Shown: positions 8,082 through 17,229, counted from the stretch's first letter. The stretch: 37,551 nucleotides of DNA from Methanomicrobia archaeon (GCA_016930255.1 JAFGHB010000056.1:1-37551); one strand, 5' to 3'. Notes: generated by a model not told the origin, from the sequence alone. Program-made: numbers and translations.

Positions 8082-10013
8082 TTATGGATAACTACCCTGT
8101 ATCCTCGACTTTCCCGGCGGCAGATACCTCAGCACTTTCTCGTACTGTGCTATCCGCTCGATCTCTTCTTTCCGGTCCTCTTTCGCGTTATCCACGAAGA
8201 ATTTTACAATCTCCTTCGCCAGCTCGTTCTTCTCCAGCTCGCCCTCCGGCGCCAGCTCCACGTACATCTCCATTTGCTCTTTCTGCGCCTCCGTTGCCGG
8301 CACGACAACCATTTTATCCTTCTTGATCCCGATACAGAGCCCCAACGCCGCTTTGAAGTACTGCCGTTTGCCACGCACCATGAACGCGCCTTTCTTGAGG
8401 TACTCGCCCGATGGCGGTGTCTTACTCACCTGTTCACCGCTCACGCAGTAGCATTCGCCCTCGTAGAACCCGTACTTCCAGAGCGCGGAATACGATGCGG
8501 CGAATTGCGCGATCTCCCGCAATCCCTCTTCGGAGATCTCTTTACCACCCGTCTTCGCAATCACGACGGGTGCGCCCTCCGCCTGTGTATGGCAAAAAAC
8601 GTCATTTGATGCCATGTACTTCTTCACCACGAGCTCATTGGTCGTGGCGTCCTTGCCGCCGATGACGAGAAAGCCATCTGAGGTCTCGAACCATCTGAAC
8701 TTCTCGTACCATTCCTCTTTTACGCGTACGACCTCTTCCTTCTTCTCCGGTAGGCGTTCTTCCGCTATTTCGACTTCTTTCGCCTTTTCTGCCTCGATTC
8801 GCGCCTTCGTCTCCTCGATCGCACGCTCGACGCCTTCCCGTTTCTTTCTGAACGTCTTCGCACGCTCGTAATATGCGCTCGCGTTCTTGTGCAACGAGAC
8901 TGAAGTATCGAGCTCAAGCTGGAGATCGGTGTCCGGGAGCGTCACGGTTTCCACTTTACGTTTCTTCGGCATCTCCTGTAGCATCGTTTCTAATTCGACA
9001 TACCGCGTATAGATCAACTCACCCTTCTGTATGCATTCCGCCTCCTTACGTTCAAATTTCTCGAGTGCGGCGAGCTGCTCTTCCAATACGTGCTCGTGTT
9101 TGCTGATGCCTTTCTCGTGCTCACTCTTCGCCTCCTCCTCCACCGCTTCTGCGAGCTGCGAGGTGAAGAACTCGTCAGCAGCTTCGTTAAACGAGTTGAA
9201 AAATTGTTTCTCCTTCTCATCATACGCATGCAACGCAAACGGAAGCACGTCCAGCTTCTCGTCGTGCGCTTCGAGCACGATCTGCGGTTTGAAGTGCGTT
9301 TTCTCCTGAGCAATAATCGGCGCTAAAACGGCTTTTAGTGCCGCAAAAAGAGCGCTTACTTCAGCTTCGGTGAGGTCGTGCGCGTTCTTGTTCTTCTCGA
9401 CACCTGCGTGTTCACAGATCTCCTCTGCGTATAACCCGCCCAGGCTCAATTCAGCCGCAAGAAGGCGCACCACGTCTTTATCCTGAGCTGCGGATCTACA
9501 GAGATCGATCAGATCGAGTTCACGCAGCGTCAACGTATTTGCGCGTGATGGCGGTCGCTCGTATCTCTTTCGCACTTTTAACTCCCGCGTTGCGAAGCTC
9601 TTCCGTCTTAACGGCAGCATGATATCGCCGTTTTCGTCAACGAGCACGAGATTGCCTCGCGGCAGTAATTCTGCAATTAATTTTGTCCGCGTATCCCACC
9701 GTTCGATCGTGAGTTCCACGATACGGTCAAAATCGAGCTGTTGTATCTGTGCGATCCGGCCGCCACTGAGATGTTTCCTGATGTACATGGCGAAGTTCGA
9801 TGGCATTCGCGGCGATGGCCGCTTATATTTGGTAAGATGAATTCGTTTACCCGCTTCAATGATCAAATCGAGTGAGCCTTTATCTTTTTGGTGGAGCTTG
9901 AGCCGTATCTCGTCCTTGCCGTGCTGATACGCTTTTACGAATCGCGCGCCCACGAGCTCCTGTAACTCGGTAACAATGGCTGCGACGTCCACACTGCTCA
10001 TTGAGTCCTTCAT
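8082..10013 (-). CDS. rqcH: RqcH / NFACT-family ribosome quality control protein
   Basis: A 643-aa homologue of bacterial RqcH and eukaryotic Rqc2/NEMF, which binds stalled 50S subunits and recruits tRNA for C-terminal tailing. The NFACT-N domain spans ~1-230 and includes the Asp96-Arg97 pair (QLDFDRIVEL) known to be needed for tail synthesis. A long charged coiled coil follows (~280-430), then the NFACT-R domain with WYEKFRWFETSDGFLVIGG and NDVFCHTQAEGAP. The C-terminus is basic and charged. All key segments are intact. It is followed on the same strand by the independently promoted nuclease-nitrilase gene. Confidence 0.93.
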   Translation of the reverse strand: MKDSMSSVDVAAIVTELQELVGARFVKAYQHGKDEIRLKLHQKDKGSLDLIIEAGKRIHLTKYKRPSPRMPSNFAMYIRKHLSGGRIAQIQQLDFDRIVELTIERWDTRTKLIAELLPRGNLVLVDENGDIMLPLRRKSFATRELKVRKRYERPPSRANTLTLRELDLIDLCRSAAQDKDVVRLLAAELSLGGLYAEEICEHAGVEKNKNAHDLTEAEVSALFAALKAVLAPIIAQEKTHFKPQIVLEAHDEKLDVLPFALHAYDEKEKQFFNSFNEAADEFFTSQLAEAVEEEAKSEHEKGISKHEHVLEEQLAALEKFERKEAECIQKGELIYTRYVELETMLQEMPKKRKVETVTLPDTDLQLELDTSVSLHKNASAYYERAKTFRKKREGVERAIEETKARIEAEKAKEVEIAEERLPEKKEEVVRVKEEWYEKFRWFETSDGFLVIGGKDATTNELVVKKYMASNDVFCHTQAEGAPVVIAKTGGKEISEEGLREIAQFAASYSALWKYGFYEGECYCVSGEQVSKTPPSGEYLKKGAFMVRGKRQYFKAALGLCIGIKKDKMVVVPATEAQKEQMEMYVELAPEGELEKNELAKEIVKFFVDNAKEDRKEEIERIAQYEKVLRYLPPGKSRIQGSYP

Positions 10014-10065
10014 ATTAAACGTAAGTAACTAGGGATTAATCGAAGAAAAAGAGCACCCGAAAAGC

Positions 10066-11187
10066 TCACTCATACCGCAGGGCTTCGATCGGTTTCAGCC
10101 TCGACGCACGCCATGCGGGATACAACCCACTGATCACGCTCGTGCCGATCCCGAACCCCACGCCAAGAAAGAGATACGCAACACTCGATGCGGTGAACAG
10201 ATACGATGCCTCGTTCAAGATCAAGACGTCCACCAGGAACCCCACGCCGAACCCTAATAACGCGCCGATTACGCCACCAATCGCGCCCAGGATCAGGGAT
10301 TCGAAGAGAAACATTTGAACAATCCCCTTCTTTGACGTGCCGATCGCACGCATCACGCCGATCTCCTTCGTCCGCTCCACCGTTGACATCATCATCACGT
10401 TCAGAATGCTGACACCCGCAACGACAAGCGAAATCGAGCCGATGCCCAGCAAAAAGAGCGAAATCGTGTTGAACAAACTTTTTATCCCTTCCACAATCAT
10501 CTTCATCTCCATCACGACGACCACCTCCTCTTTCTTGTTCAATCGGTCTTCAATCTCCTTCCCCATCGCCTCAACGTCCTCCACATCCTCTACCCTCACA
10601 ATCACCAAGTTGTAGCCCGAGGAATTGTACAATGCCGAAAACAGCTTATCGGAGATGACAATAGCGTTATCGGGGTTTATGTCGAATCCAATTCCGCGTT
10701 CCTTTAAGATTCCTACAATTCGCGGCTTCTGCGTTTTGAGTGTGGCCCGCTCTCCCACCCGCAGCTCGTAATCGTCCGCAATTCGTGCGCCGATCAGGCA
10801 GTTAGAAGAGCCGTGCTTAAGATACTGCCCATCCGCTTTCTCCAGCAGGGTCGGAATGTCCTCGCTTCGTAAGCCGTATATCGACACCAGCGCAGTCTCT
10901 TCCCCAAAAGTCACCTTATCCACACCCGATTTTAACGGAATTGCATTCGCTGCCACTTTCTCGATCTGCTCGAAATTATCCTCTGATATGGCCGCGTCAC
11001 CGTAGGGAAAGACGACGAGTTCATTTCCAAACAAATACAACTGCTCTGAAGCCGAGAGCCGCACGCTGTTGCCGAGAATGCCGAGTGCGGTTATTGCCAG
11101 CACGCCGATGACAATCCCCACGACGGCGAGCACCGATCTGAACTTATGCCGCGCAAGGTTCCGTTTCGCAAACTCGAAAAAAATCAT
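10066..11187 (-). CDS. MacB/FtsX-type ABC transporter permease
   Basis: A 373-aa permease with the MacB layout: one N-terminal membrane helix (KFRSVLAVVGIVIGVLAITALGI), a ~200-residue extracytoplasmic MacB_PCD domain, and three C-terminal helices of the FtsX family with ERTKEIGVMRAIGTSKKGI and YPAWRASRLKPIEALRYE. MacB-type systems act as mechanotransmitters for exporting or extracting substrates rather than as classical pumps. It is the last gene of a four-gene unit; its ATG overlaps the ATPase stop by ATGA (11184-11187). No substrate is apparent; the upstream anchored exoprotein is a possible partner. Confidence 0.9.
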   Translation of the reverse strand: MIFFEFAKRNLARHKFRSVLAVVGIVIGVLAITALGILGNSVRLSASEQLYLFGNELVVFPYGDAAISEDNFEQIEKVAANAIPLKSGVDKVTFGEETALVSIYGLRSEDIPTLLEKADGQYLKHGSSNCLIGARIADDYELRVGERATLKTQKPRIVGILKERGIGFDINPDNAIVISDKLFSALYNSSGYNLVIVRVEDVEDVEAMGKEIEDRLNKKEEVVVVMEMKMIVEGIKSLFNTISLFLLGIGSISLVVAGVSILNVMMMSTVERTKEIGVMRAIGTSKKGIVQMFLFESLILGAIGGVIGALLGFGVGFLVDVLILNEASYLFTASSVAYLFLGVGFGIGTSVISGLYPAWRASRLKPIEALRYE

Positions 11188-11855
11188 GGCGTGCTATCTA
11201 TCCTCCCGTCCACCAGCCGGAACGTGCGCTTCGTATACGACGCTACCTGGGGGTCATGTGTCACCATAACGATCGTCGTTCCCCGCTCGTTCGTCGCCCG
11301 CAAGAGTTCCATGAGTTCCTTACTCGTCTTCGAGTCCAGATTACCGGTGGGCTCATCGGCAAGAATCGTATCAGGATCGTTTGCCAGCGAGCGTGCAACC
11401 GCAACGCGCTGCTGTTCGCCGCCCGAAAGCTCATTCGGCCTGTTCTCCCCCAACTCCTCGTCCAGACCTACAGCCCTCATGAGTTCCTTACTCCGTTCTT
11501 CATGCCCGTTCATGCCCTTGAGTCTCATCGGATACGCAATGTTCTCCAGGGCGGTTAACGTCTGAATGAGATTGAACTGCTGAAACACGAACCCGATCTT
11601 ATCGCGCCGTATCTTCGTCAACTCCTCATCGTCCAATCCACTGACATCCGCGCCTCCAATCATGATCCGCCCACTCGTCGGCGTGTCCAGACAGCCAATA
11701 ATATTGAGCATCGTGGTCTTCCCCGAACCCGACGGCCCCATGATAGAGACGAAATCACCCGCCTCGATGCTCACACTCACGTTATCCAATACTTTTACGC
11801 TCCCGCGCGGAAGTTCGTACACTTTAGTTACTTCGATGAGTTCCACGACGGTCAT
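11184..11855 (-). CDS. MacB/LolD-type ABC transporter ATPase
   Basis: A 223-aa ABC ATPase. Walker A GPSGSGKTT, Q-loop FVFQQFNLI, signature LSGGEQQRVAVARS, Walker B TILADEPTGNLD and H-loop VTHDP are all present, with the TGNLD ending typical of the MacB/LolD/FtsE class. The preferred start is the ATG at 11855, which overlaps the previous stop as ATGA (11852-11855). An ATG four codons upstream at 11867 is also open but fits the coupling less well. It pairs with the following permease. Confidence 0.93.
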   Translation of the reverse strand: MTVVELIEVTKVYELPRGSVKVLDNVSVSIEAGDFVSIMGPSGSGKTTMLNIIGCLDTPTSGRIMIGGADVSGLDDEELTKIRRDKIGFVFQQFNLIQTLTALENIAYPMRLKGMNGHEERSKELMRAVGLDEELGENRPNELSGGEQQRVAVARSLANDPDTILADEPTGNLDSKTSKELMELLRATNERGTTIVMVTHDPQVASYTKRTFRLVDGRIDSTP

Positions 11856-12991
11856 CGCTTCTTCCACGAGTATGCGATCACACCAACGATAAGTATCGCA
11901 ACCACAACGAGCACGGCAATCATCGAAACAGGCAGCTCTCCTGAACTTGTCATTGGAGGGTGTTCAATCGAGATGTATTCGGTCATTGAGAATAAGTTCC
12001 CATCCACATCTTTGTATTCGATGAGCAGTGGCACGGTCGTCACGTTTTCAGCCACTTTTACATCGAGCTCAAAACTGCTGAAGTCGTCAGGGCTGAGCAA
12101 ACCGACGAAATAGGCTTTATACGGATTCATTGCCTCGACGCCCTCTGCAGCGCCCACCTTCATAACGACGCTCCGTGCTTCTTCTAAGCCTGCATTGTTG
12201 ATATCTCCAGTGATTTTATACGCGCCTAGACCCGACGCGGACTCCACTTCGATCCCCGTAAGAATGAGCTCCGCACTCTTTTTGCTTTCCGTTACACTCA
12301 CCGGGATGTTTAAAACGTTAGAATGGAGATTATCGCCGTTTTTAAATTCTAACTTAAAATTGAGGACATGATCGCCCGTTGATTGTGGTGTGAAGTTGAA
12401 TGACGCGTCTTTTGATTCATCTGCGGCGAGTGCTCCTACGAAAACTTCGGATGGTATCACGTTTTCCGCACCCGTAACGATCTTCACGCCAGTAACACTG
12501 TTAGGCCGCGGATTGCCGACAACAAGCTCGATTTCGGCTCGTTCGTCTTTAAAAAGCTCCTCAGGCATGCCCGTAACGCCGATGGTCAAGGGTGTGCTGT
12601 CCACTTTCACGGGAATCTGGTAGCGTATCCGCTCGGCATTCTCCGCTTCCAGTGTCAGTTTGGGATAGAATATGCCATCGGTGAAACCTGCTTTTATGGT
12701 GAACGAGAGGTCTATACTCTCTCCGGGTCCTAACCTCCCGATGTTGACGTACGGTTTGCTTAATACTTTAATCTCCTCTTCACGCAGATTCGCTTCTTTT
12801 ATCTTCACACTGCTCAGAACTTCCATGTTCTTTATCGTCACGGTAACCGTTCCGATGTCGTTCGGCATGAGCACGTCGGGACTCACGTGATAGTCGGTAA
12901 TCATAATCGAGGACTTCTGCTCTTCTTCTACTTGCGCGCCGACCAGTCCCACGAGGAGCACGAGCAAAACAAACAGGGGGAGCGGTTTCAT
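11852..12991 (-). CDS. Membrane-anchored extracellular protein with Ig-like (COG1361/CARDB-type) repeats
   Basis: A 379-aa secreted protein. The start at 12991 gives a clear signal peptide (MKPLPLFVLLVLLVGLVGAQ) and an ATGA overlap with the Yip1 gene; the open frame extends 65 codons further upstream but lies inside that gene. The body holds about three beta-sandwich repeats with phrases typical of S-layer-like and CARDB domains: NDIGTVTVTIKNM, LGPGESIDLSFTIKAG, and GALAADESKDASFNFTP. The C-terminus is one membrane helix (SMIAVLVVVAILIVGVIAYSW) and a KKR stop-transfer. It probably sits outside the membrane next to the ABC permease. The role is inferred from its place in the operon. Confidence 0.85.
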   Translation of the reverse strand: MKPLPLFVLLVLLVGLVGAQVEEEQKSSIMITDYHVSPDVLMPNDIGTVTVTIKNMEVLSSVKIKEANLREEEIKVLSKPYVNIGRLGPGESIDLSFTIKAGFTDGIFYPKLTLEAENAERIRYQIPVKVDSTPLTIGVTGMPEELFKDERAEIELVVGNPRPNSVTGVKIVTGAENVIPSEVFVGALAADESKDASFNFTPQSTGDHVLNFKLEFKNGDNLHSNVLNIPVSVTESKKSAELILTGIEVESASGLGAYKITGDINNAGLEEARSVVMKVGAAEGVEAMNPYKAYFVGLLSPDDFSSFELDVKVAENVTTVPLLIEYKDVDGNLFSMTEYISIEHPPMTSSGELPVSMIAVLVVVAILIVGVIAYSWKKR

Positions 12992-13641
12992 ACGCCAAGT
13001 ACTCCTAATTGCCATATCGAATACACAAGGTAAACCGCTACGGGAATAGCGACCGTAATCACTGCATTCTTCGTCGTGAGATTCCGCGCATGTTTCACGC
13101 CAAATATCCAGATGTTCGCACTCCAGAGCATGAAAAGCATACCTATAATCGACGAAAGCTGAACCATAGGGTTTTGCGTCACCCACTGCCTGATCACTTC
13201 TGCCACCTCTGAGGGATCAGCAAGTACTGGAATCTGAGCCGTTGAGACGAACTGATACATGAGTATCGTGCTGATTATCCCGCTCAGTATCATTGGTATA
13301 TAGCCGTAGCCGACGAACTCGAGTGTGCGTTTGAACGAGCCTTCGCCTTTGAATACGCCCGATATGCCAAAGAATATGGCTGCAAAGACTACCCAGATGA
13401 TTAAAGAGGCCACCAACGCGCCGATGAATGCACTTATGCTTCCGATTGTTGTGGCAAGACCGAGAGCCTCCGGAGGAAGCGTTTCACTCAGCAGCTCAAG
13501 TGTTATACCAGTCATCAAATACGCGGCTATGCCACTGATCAACCCACTTATCAGGACGATGAGCACGGGTATCTTCAAATTCTCGGCTTCCTTCTTCTTC
13601 GCTTCAAAAAATCCGTTCGGATTTGTCAAGACGTCTAACAT
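12988..13641 (-). CDS. Yip1-domain membrane protein
   Basis: A 217-aa integral membrane protein with about five helices, matching the Yip1 family (PF04893): a soluble N-terminus LTNPNGFFEAKKKE, a first helix IPVLIVLISGLISGIAAYLMT, a GEGSFKRTLEFVGYGYIPMILSGI loop-helix, and a final YLVYSIWQL helix. Family function is unclear in prokaryotes. It is first in the four-gene unit. A strong Shine-Dalgarno (GGAGGA, six bases before the ATG, minus strand of ~13648-13653) and a TATA-like gatatatgag near 13678-13688 precede it. Confidence 0.85.
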   Translation of the reverse strand: MLDVLTNPNGFFEAKKKEAENLKIPVLIVLISGLISGIAAYLMTGITLELLSETLPPEALGLATTIGSISAFIGALVASLIIWVVFAAIFFGISGVFKGEGSFKRTLEFVGYGYIPMILSGIISTILMYQFVSTAQIPVLADPSEVAEVIRQWVTQNPMVQLSSIIGMLFMLWSANIWIFGVKHARNLTTKNAVITVAIPVAVYLVYSIWQLGVLGV

Positions 13642-13763
13642 TTTTTCCTCCTTTTATATACCTACCGGCGGCTTCTCATATATCCTTTCTTCACCTTCCG
13701 GTGCCACCTTTTGTCTGCTCTAAATAAAAATCAATTGCGAAGCAGGAGCGTTCGACACCGTTA

Positions 13764-13949
13764 CTAGAACGGGTGAAAAACCCGCCAGAGAATATACAGT
13801 AAAATCAGAACCAGAATCAAAATGCCCAGAGAGATGATGAGATACGGCAATATTTTGATTATTAGCCATATGATGGCTAAAAAGATGAGGATACTAACCA
13901 ATACAGCTATCAACGCCGGTAGCCCGCTCAGAAACCAGAAGTGTCGCAT
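13764..13949 (-). CDS. Small hydrophobic membrane protein
   Basis: A 61-residue, almost wholly hydrophobic protein predicted to form one long or two short membrane helices (LPALIAVLVSILIFLAIIWLI and PYLIISLGILILVLILLYILW) with a short WRVFHPF tail. Its ATG lies inside the last codons of pcc1 (22-base overlap), so it is likely co-expressed with the rpl37ae-rpoP-pcc1 cluster. No family is recognised. The overlap with a verified gene and the lack of charged residues leave some doubt that it is translated. Confidence 0.55.
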   Translation of the reverse strand: MRHFWFLSGLPALIAVLVSILIFLAIIWLIIKILPYLIISLGILILVLILLYILWRVFHPF

Positions 13950-14194
13950 TCTTTCACCACCTGTACCATTTCAGCCGCGACTTTTAATAACCGGAGCCAC
14001 GTATTCGCCACCGCGCGCAGCTTCGTTGCATCCTCGCCATGCATGGAGACGCGTAAGGTATTCCCGTTAAGCACGAGGTCAACAAAGGAGGGTCTCGTAT
14101 TCGTGCCGCGCTCTTGCTCCTCTTTTATTGACTCATAGATTGCTCTTACCGTTTCTTCATCAGCTTCAAACTCGAAATCCGCTTCGAACTTCAT
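13928..14194 (-). CDS. pcc1: KEOPS complex subunit Pcc1
   Basis: An 88-aa protein of the Pcc1/CTAG family, the dimerisation subunit of KEOPS, which makes N6-threonylcarbamoyl-adenosine in tRNA. The start at 14194 gives the usual opening MKFEADFEFEADEETVRAIY; the frame can be extended to a TTG at 14254 but the extra 20 residues look unlike the family. The second half NTLRVSMHGEDATKLRAVANTWLRLL is characteristic (the Leu/Arg-rich C-terminal helix). It follows rpoP by 67 bases in the conserved archaeal order. Confidence 0.88.
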   Translation of the reverse strand: MKFEADFEFEADEETVRAIYESIKEEQERGTNTRPSFVDLVLNGNTLRVSMHGEDATKLRAVANTWLRLLKVAAEMVQVVKECDTSGF

Positions 14195-14261
14195 TTCAAA
14201 CGGTTTGTTAGAAGATTTAAAGTAATCATCGAACTGAAAAACAGTTCGCACCAAAAAACCG

Positions 14262-14405
14262 TCATACGGCCTTCAGTTTCTTCACCACGACGGTGGGGCG
14301 CTCCTTCCTTAGCGCTCTATACCCGCAGTAAGGACAACGGACGCCCTGATAGCCCTCTTCGTGTATCTCGACAGGCCTTTTGCACCGCAAACAATAATAC
14401 CCCAT
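14262..14405 (-). CDS. rpoP: DNA-directed RNA polymerase subunit P
   Basis: A 47-aa zinc-ribbon protein, homologue of eukaryotic Rpb12. Translation of the minus strand from the ATG at 14405 gives [14 protein letters not shown], then [17 protein letters not shown] and a basic end VVKKLKAV. The four zinc cysteines are in two CxxC pairs (CLRC and CPYC). It lies between rpl37ae (six bases upstream) and pcc1, the expected archaeal order, which supports the call despite its small size. Confidence 0.95.
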   Translation of the reverse strand: MGYYCLRCKRPVEIHEEGYQGVRCPYCGYRALRKERPTVVVKKLKAV

Positions 14406-14411
14406 ACGCGC

Positions 14412-14768
14412 TTATTCACCTCCCGCACTTACTACACTTTCGGCTTCCGCATTTTGCTCGCTGCCTTCCAGGCTGATCTCAGCACCACGCTCTCCCAGCC
14501 GTTTAATGGTCCGCTGCGCGGTGATTCCGAGGGGCGTATGCGGAACGTAGGTCCCACCGGTGAACGTATAGCCACATTTGGCACATTTCCATATACCCGT
14601 GCCAATTCGCTTCACTGCTGGCCGCTCGCATCGTGGGCAGGTATGCGCAGCTCGTGTCCGGTCTTCTATCGCTGTTATTGCTTTCCGTATCTTTCGCCCG
14701 TAGCGCACGCCGAACCTACCTGCGGATTTCGTCTTTTTGCCCTTCTTTCTCTTCTGCTTCCTTACCAT
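14412..14768 (-). CDS. rpl37ae: 50S ribosomal protein L37Ae
   Basis: A 118-aa ribosomal protein. The N-terminus is strongly basic ([26 protein letters not shown]) and is followed by a zinc ribbon with [32 protein letters not shown]. The family is usually ~75-95 aa; here an acidic, low-complexity C-terminal extension (from ~95, [17 protein letters not shown]) is added. It heads the rpl37ae-rpoP-pcc1 cluster and is divergent from the helicase gene across a short AT-rich spacer. Confidence 0.95.
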   Translation of the reverse strand: MVRKQKRKKGKKTKSAGRFGVRYGRKIRKAITAIEDRTRAAHTCPRCERPAVKRIGTGIWKCAKCGYTFTGGTYVPHTPLGITAQRTIKRLGERGAEISLEGSEQNAEAESVVSAGGE

Positions 14769-14877
14769 TTTTCGTTTCCACGAGAACCCTTATCTCTTTG
14801 AAAAAGAAAAGATTAGTGTAATATATAGTTTATCTCTGTCTCGGAATTCTCAGGCTGTGTTGGGGCAAGGCAAGGAA

Positions 14878-16938
14878 ATGAAACTCGCAGATTTGAACTT
14901 AGAAGGAGGAATGGCAGCTCTCATAGGTAATAGCGCGGTAAAAGAGTTGGAGTTGTACCCACCGCAGGAGGAGGCGATACGAGCCGGCCTGCTCGACACA
15001 ACCAAGAATTTCGTCATCGCCACGCCCACGGCAAGCGGAAAAACGCTGTTAGCCGAGTTAGCGATGCTGCAATCAATCTTGACCGAATCCGGGAAATGTC
15101 TGTACGTCGTGCCTCTGAACGCGCTGGCATACGAGAAATATCAAAATTTTAAGGAGAAATACGGCTCCGTTGCACGGGTAGGGATTTCAACCGGCGATTA
15201 TGAAAGCTCCTCGCGATACCTTGAGCGTTACGACATCATCATCCTCACGCTGGAGAAGCTGGATTCACTCACGCGGGTAAAACCCGGCTGGTTACGAACT
15301 ATTTCAGTAGTGGTGGTGGACGAGGTGCACGTGGTCGGCGAGGACAAGCGAGGGCCACGGTTAGAAGGTGCAATGGCGCGTTTCATGAGTTTCAATCCTT
15401 CCGCACGGTTTATCGCGTTATCTGCAACCATAGCGAACGTCGAAGAGTTTGGAAACTGGCTGCATGCGACTATTATTAAATCAGAATGGCGACCGGTGCC
15501 TTTAAAGGAAGAGATCTTCCTGGCGAAGGACGATCGCGAAATAATCGAGCGAGTGCTCGCGGATATAAAACAGGGGTCGCAGGTGCTCGTGTTTGTGAAT
15601 ACGAAACGAGGTGCGGCATCCTTTGCGCGCAAGGTAGCAGCGCAGTTGAAACTGGCGGCGAGCGCAGAGCTGGATAAGCTCGCGGAGAAGGTTGATATTG
15701 GCGTGGACGACCTTGCGGAGATCGTGCGATGCGGCGTGGCGTACCACAACTCGTGGTTGCATCCCGAGCAGCGCAGAGCGATAGAAGACAGCTTCCGCAA
15801 CAGGATGTTGAAAGTCATCTGCTGCACACCTACATTGGCAATGGGCGTCTCGTTACCGGCGAAAACGGTATTAATCAGGAATTATAAGTTCTTCACACTT
15901 GGCCGAGGGGTTGAGCCGATGCCGTTATTCTGGATAAAGCAGGTGTTCGGTCGCGCAGGCCGGCCGGAGCACGATGACTACGGCACGGGAATAATCGTAG
16001 CGCGAAACGAGGACGCGTTCGAAGAGATCCAGAGCGTGTATATGCAGGGCGATTTGGAACGGATCGAATCACGGTTTTCCGCGGAAACGATGACCGAGCA
16101 GATACTTGCAACGATCGTCGCCGGTGCAAAGCGAGTAGAGCAGATCCTCGATTTTCTTAACAGCACCTTTTATGCATGCCAGAATAGCGGCGACATAGCT
16201 TTTTTGGAACTGGAGCTGGAGGACATCCTGGAGGACCTGGAGAGAAAAGGCTTTATCGAGCTGGACGGTGAGGATACAATACGAGCTACGCCGTTCGGGA
16301 CGCTCGCCTCACGGCTCTACCTGTCTACGAACTCGGCTCTGGAGCTGCGTGACGGCATACGAGCTTTAAGCGAGATGGAACGAGACGGGCGCGTAACCGT
16401 ATCGGATTTCGACCTCCTACTCCTCTTATGTAAATGCGAGGAGATCGTTCCGGTGAATGTGAAGAATGCGTTCGAAATAGCAACGGTTCTGAGTAACAAT
16501 ATCGAGTGGGTTTACAGCGGTGCTCATGCGCTGGGCAGCGCGATCGTCACACAAGCGTGGATAGATGAGCTTACGTACTTCGAGATGAAGGACAAGTTTG
16601 GCACGTATCCCGGCGAGATCCACAATAATATCTACAATCAGGGCTGGATGGCCTATGCCGGCTCGAGGATCGCGGAGTATCTTCAGGACGAGCACATGTA
16701 CGCGCGGTTGCGTGCGTTACACGATCGGATAAAGCACGGTGTGAGACCCGAATTGCTCGGGTTGGTGACCATAAAGGGCGTCGGTCGAGTGATCGCACGC
16801 GGGTTGTACGCAGCAGGGTTCAGGAACCCGCGCGAAGTGGCAGAAGCCAATCTGGCACGGTTGGAAAAGGTTCCGGGCGTTGGCGCGAAACGAGCGGTGA
16901 AGATAAAGGAGGAGGCGGTGCGGCAATTAAAATTGTAG
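14878..16938 (+). CDS. hel308: Hel308-type (Ski2-like) superfamily 2 DNA helicase
   Basis: A 686-aa helicase thought to act at stalled replication forks. Motifs in order: Q-motif YPPQEEAI, Walker A ATPTASGKT (Lys55), DEVH box (148-151), motif III LSATIAN (181), motif VI QVFGRAGRP. The C-terminus has a winged-helix/ratchet region and two helix-hairpin-helix turns (VTIKGVGRVIARGLYAAGF and KVPGVGAKRAVKI). The start at 14878 (MKLADLNLE) gives the normal length; the frame is open to 14737 but the extra part overlaps L37Ae and looks unstructured. A TATA-like taatatatag lies near 14819-14828. Confidence 0.9.
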   Translation: MKLADLNLEGGMAALIGNSAVKELELYPPQEEAIRAGLLDTTKNFVIATPTASGKTLLAELAMLQSILTESGKCLYVVPLNALAYEKYQNFKEKYGSVARVGISTGDYESSSRYLERYDIIILTLEKLDSLTRVKPGWLRTISVVVVDEVHVVGEDKRGPRLEGAMARFMSFNPSARFIALSATIANVEEFGNWLHATIIKSEWRPVPLKEEIFLAKDDREIIERVLADIKQGSQVLVFVNTKRGAASFARKVAAQLKLAASAELDKLAEKVDIGVDDLAEIVRCGVAYHNSWLHPEQRRAIEDSFRNRMLKVICCTPTLAMGVSLPAKTVLIRNYKFFTLGRGVEPMPLFWIKQVFGRAGRPEHDDYGTGIIVARNEDAFEEIQSVYMQGDLERIESRFSAETMTEQILATIVAGAKRVEQILDFLNSTFYACQNSGDIAFLELELEDILEDLERKGFIELDGEDTIRATPFGTLASRLYLSTNSALELRDGIRALSEMERDGRVTVSDFDLLLLLCKCEEIVPVNVKNAFEIATVLSNNIEWVYSGAHALGSAIVTQAWIDELTYFEMKDKFGTYPGEIHNNIYNQGWMAYAGSRIAEYLQDEHMYARLRALHDRIKHGVRPELLGLVTIKGVGRVIARGLYAAGFRNPREVAEANLARLEKVPGVGAKRAVKIKEEAVRQLKL

Positions 16939-16985
16939 GATTCGATTGCTTCATAATCTCTCTGCCTGCCCTATCTTTTCACGTT

Positions 16986-17229
16986 TTACCCATTCCGTTT
17001 TTTCAAATTCTTGGCTTGTTTACTAATTGCTTTCCAACGCGCTTTTTCAAGTGCGGGCTTCAAAGCGAAACGTGCCTGATAGTTTGCAGATAAACTCGCC
17101 GTGCTCGCCACAGGCTATATAATTCCTCCGGTTCTCGCGGATTACCCGCATCGCGGAAAGACCCTGCTCCCGATACGATTCGAAATGCTGCTCGAAAAAC
17201 GAATCCCAGCCTAGATCGATTAAGTGCAT
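16986..17229 (-). pseudogene. rsgA: rsgA remnant with internal deletion
   Basis: The first ~58 codons encode the start of a ribosome-assembly GTPase RsgA/YloQ: IDLGWDSFFEQHFESYREQG, RVIRENRRNYIACGEHGEF and KLSGTFRFEA, i.e. the leading OB-fold segment. The frame stops at 17047. One base out of frame, the minus strand continues with PALEKARWKAISKQAKN and LKKRNG before a TAA at 16986, which reads like the basic C-terminus of RsgA. The whole GTPase and zinc domains (~200 residues) are missing between. The joint lies at about 17050-17056. The matches are from memory of the family. Confidence 0.7.

Noticed and set aside
12992-13186. 65-codon extension of the Ig-like exoprotein
   Set aside because: It would bury the signal peptide internally and overlap the Yip1 gene; the ATGA overlap start is better.
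14737-14877. 47-codon N-terminal extension of the helicase
   Set aside because: It overlaps the divergent L37Ae gene and the likely promoter; the ATG at 14878 gives the family start.
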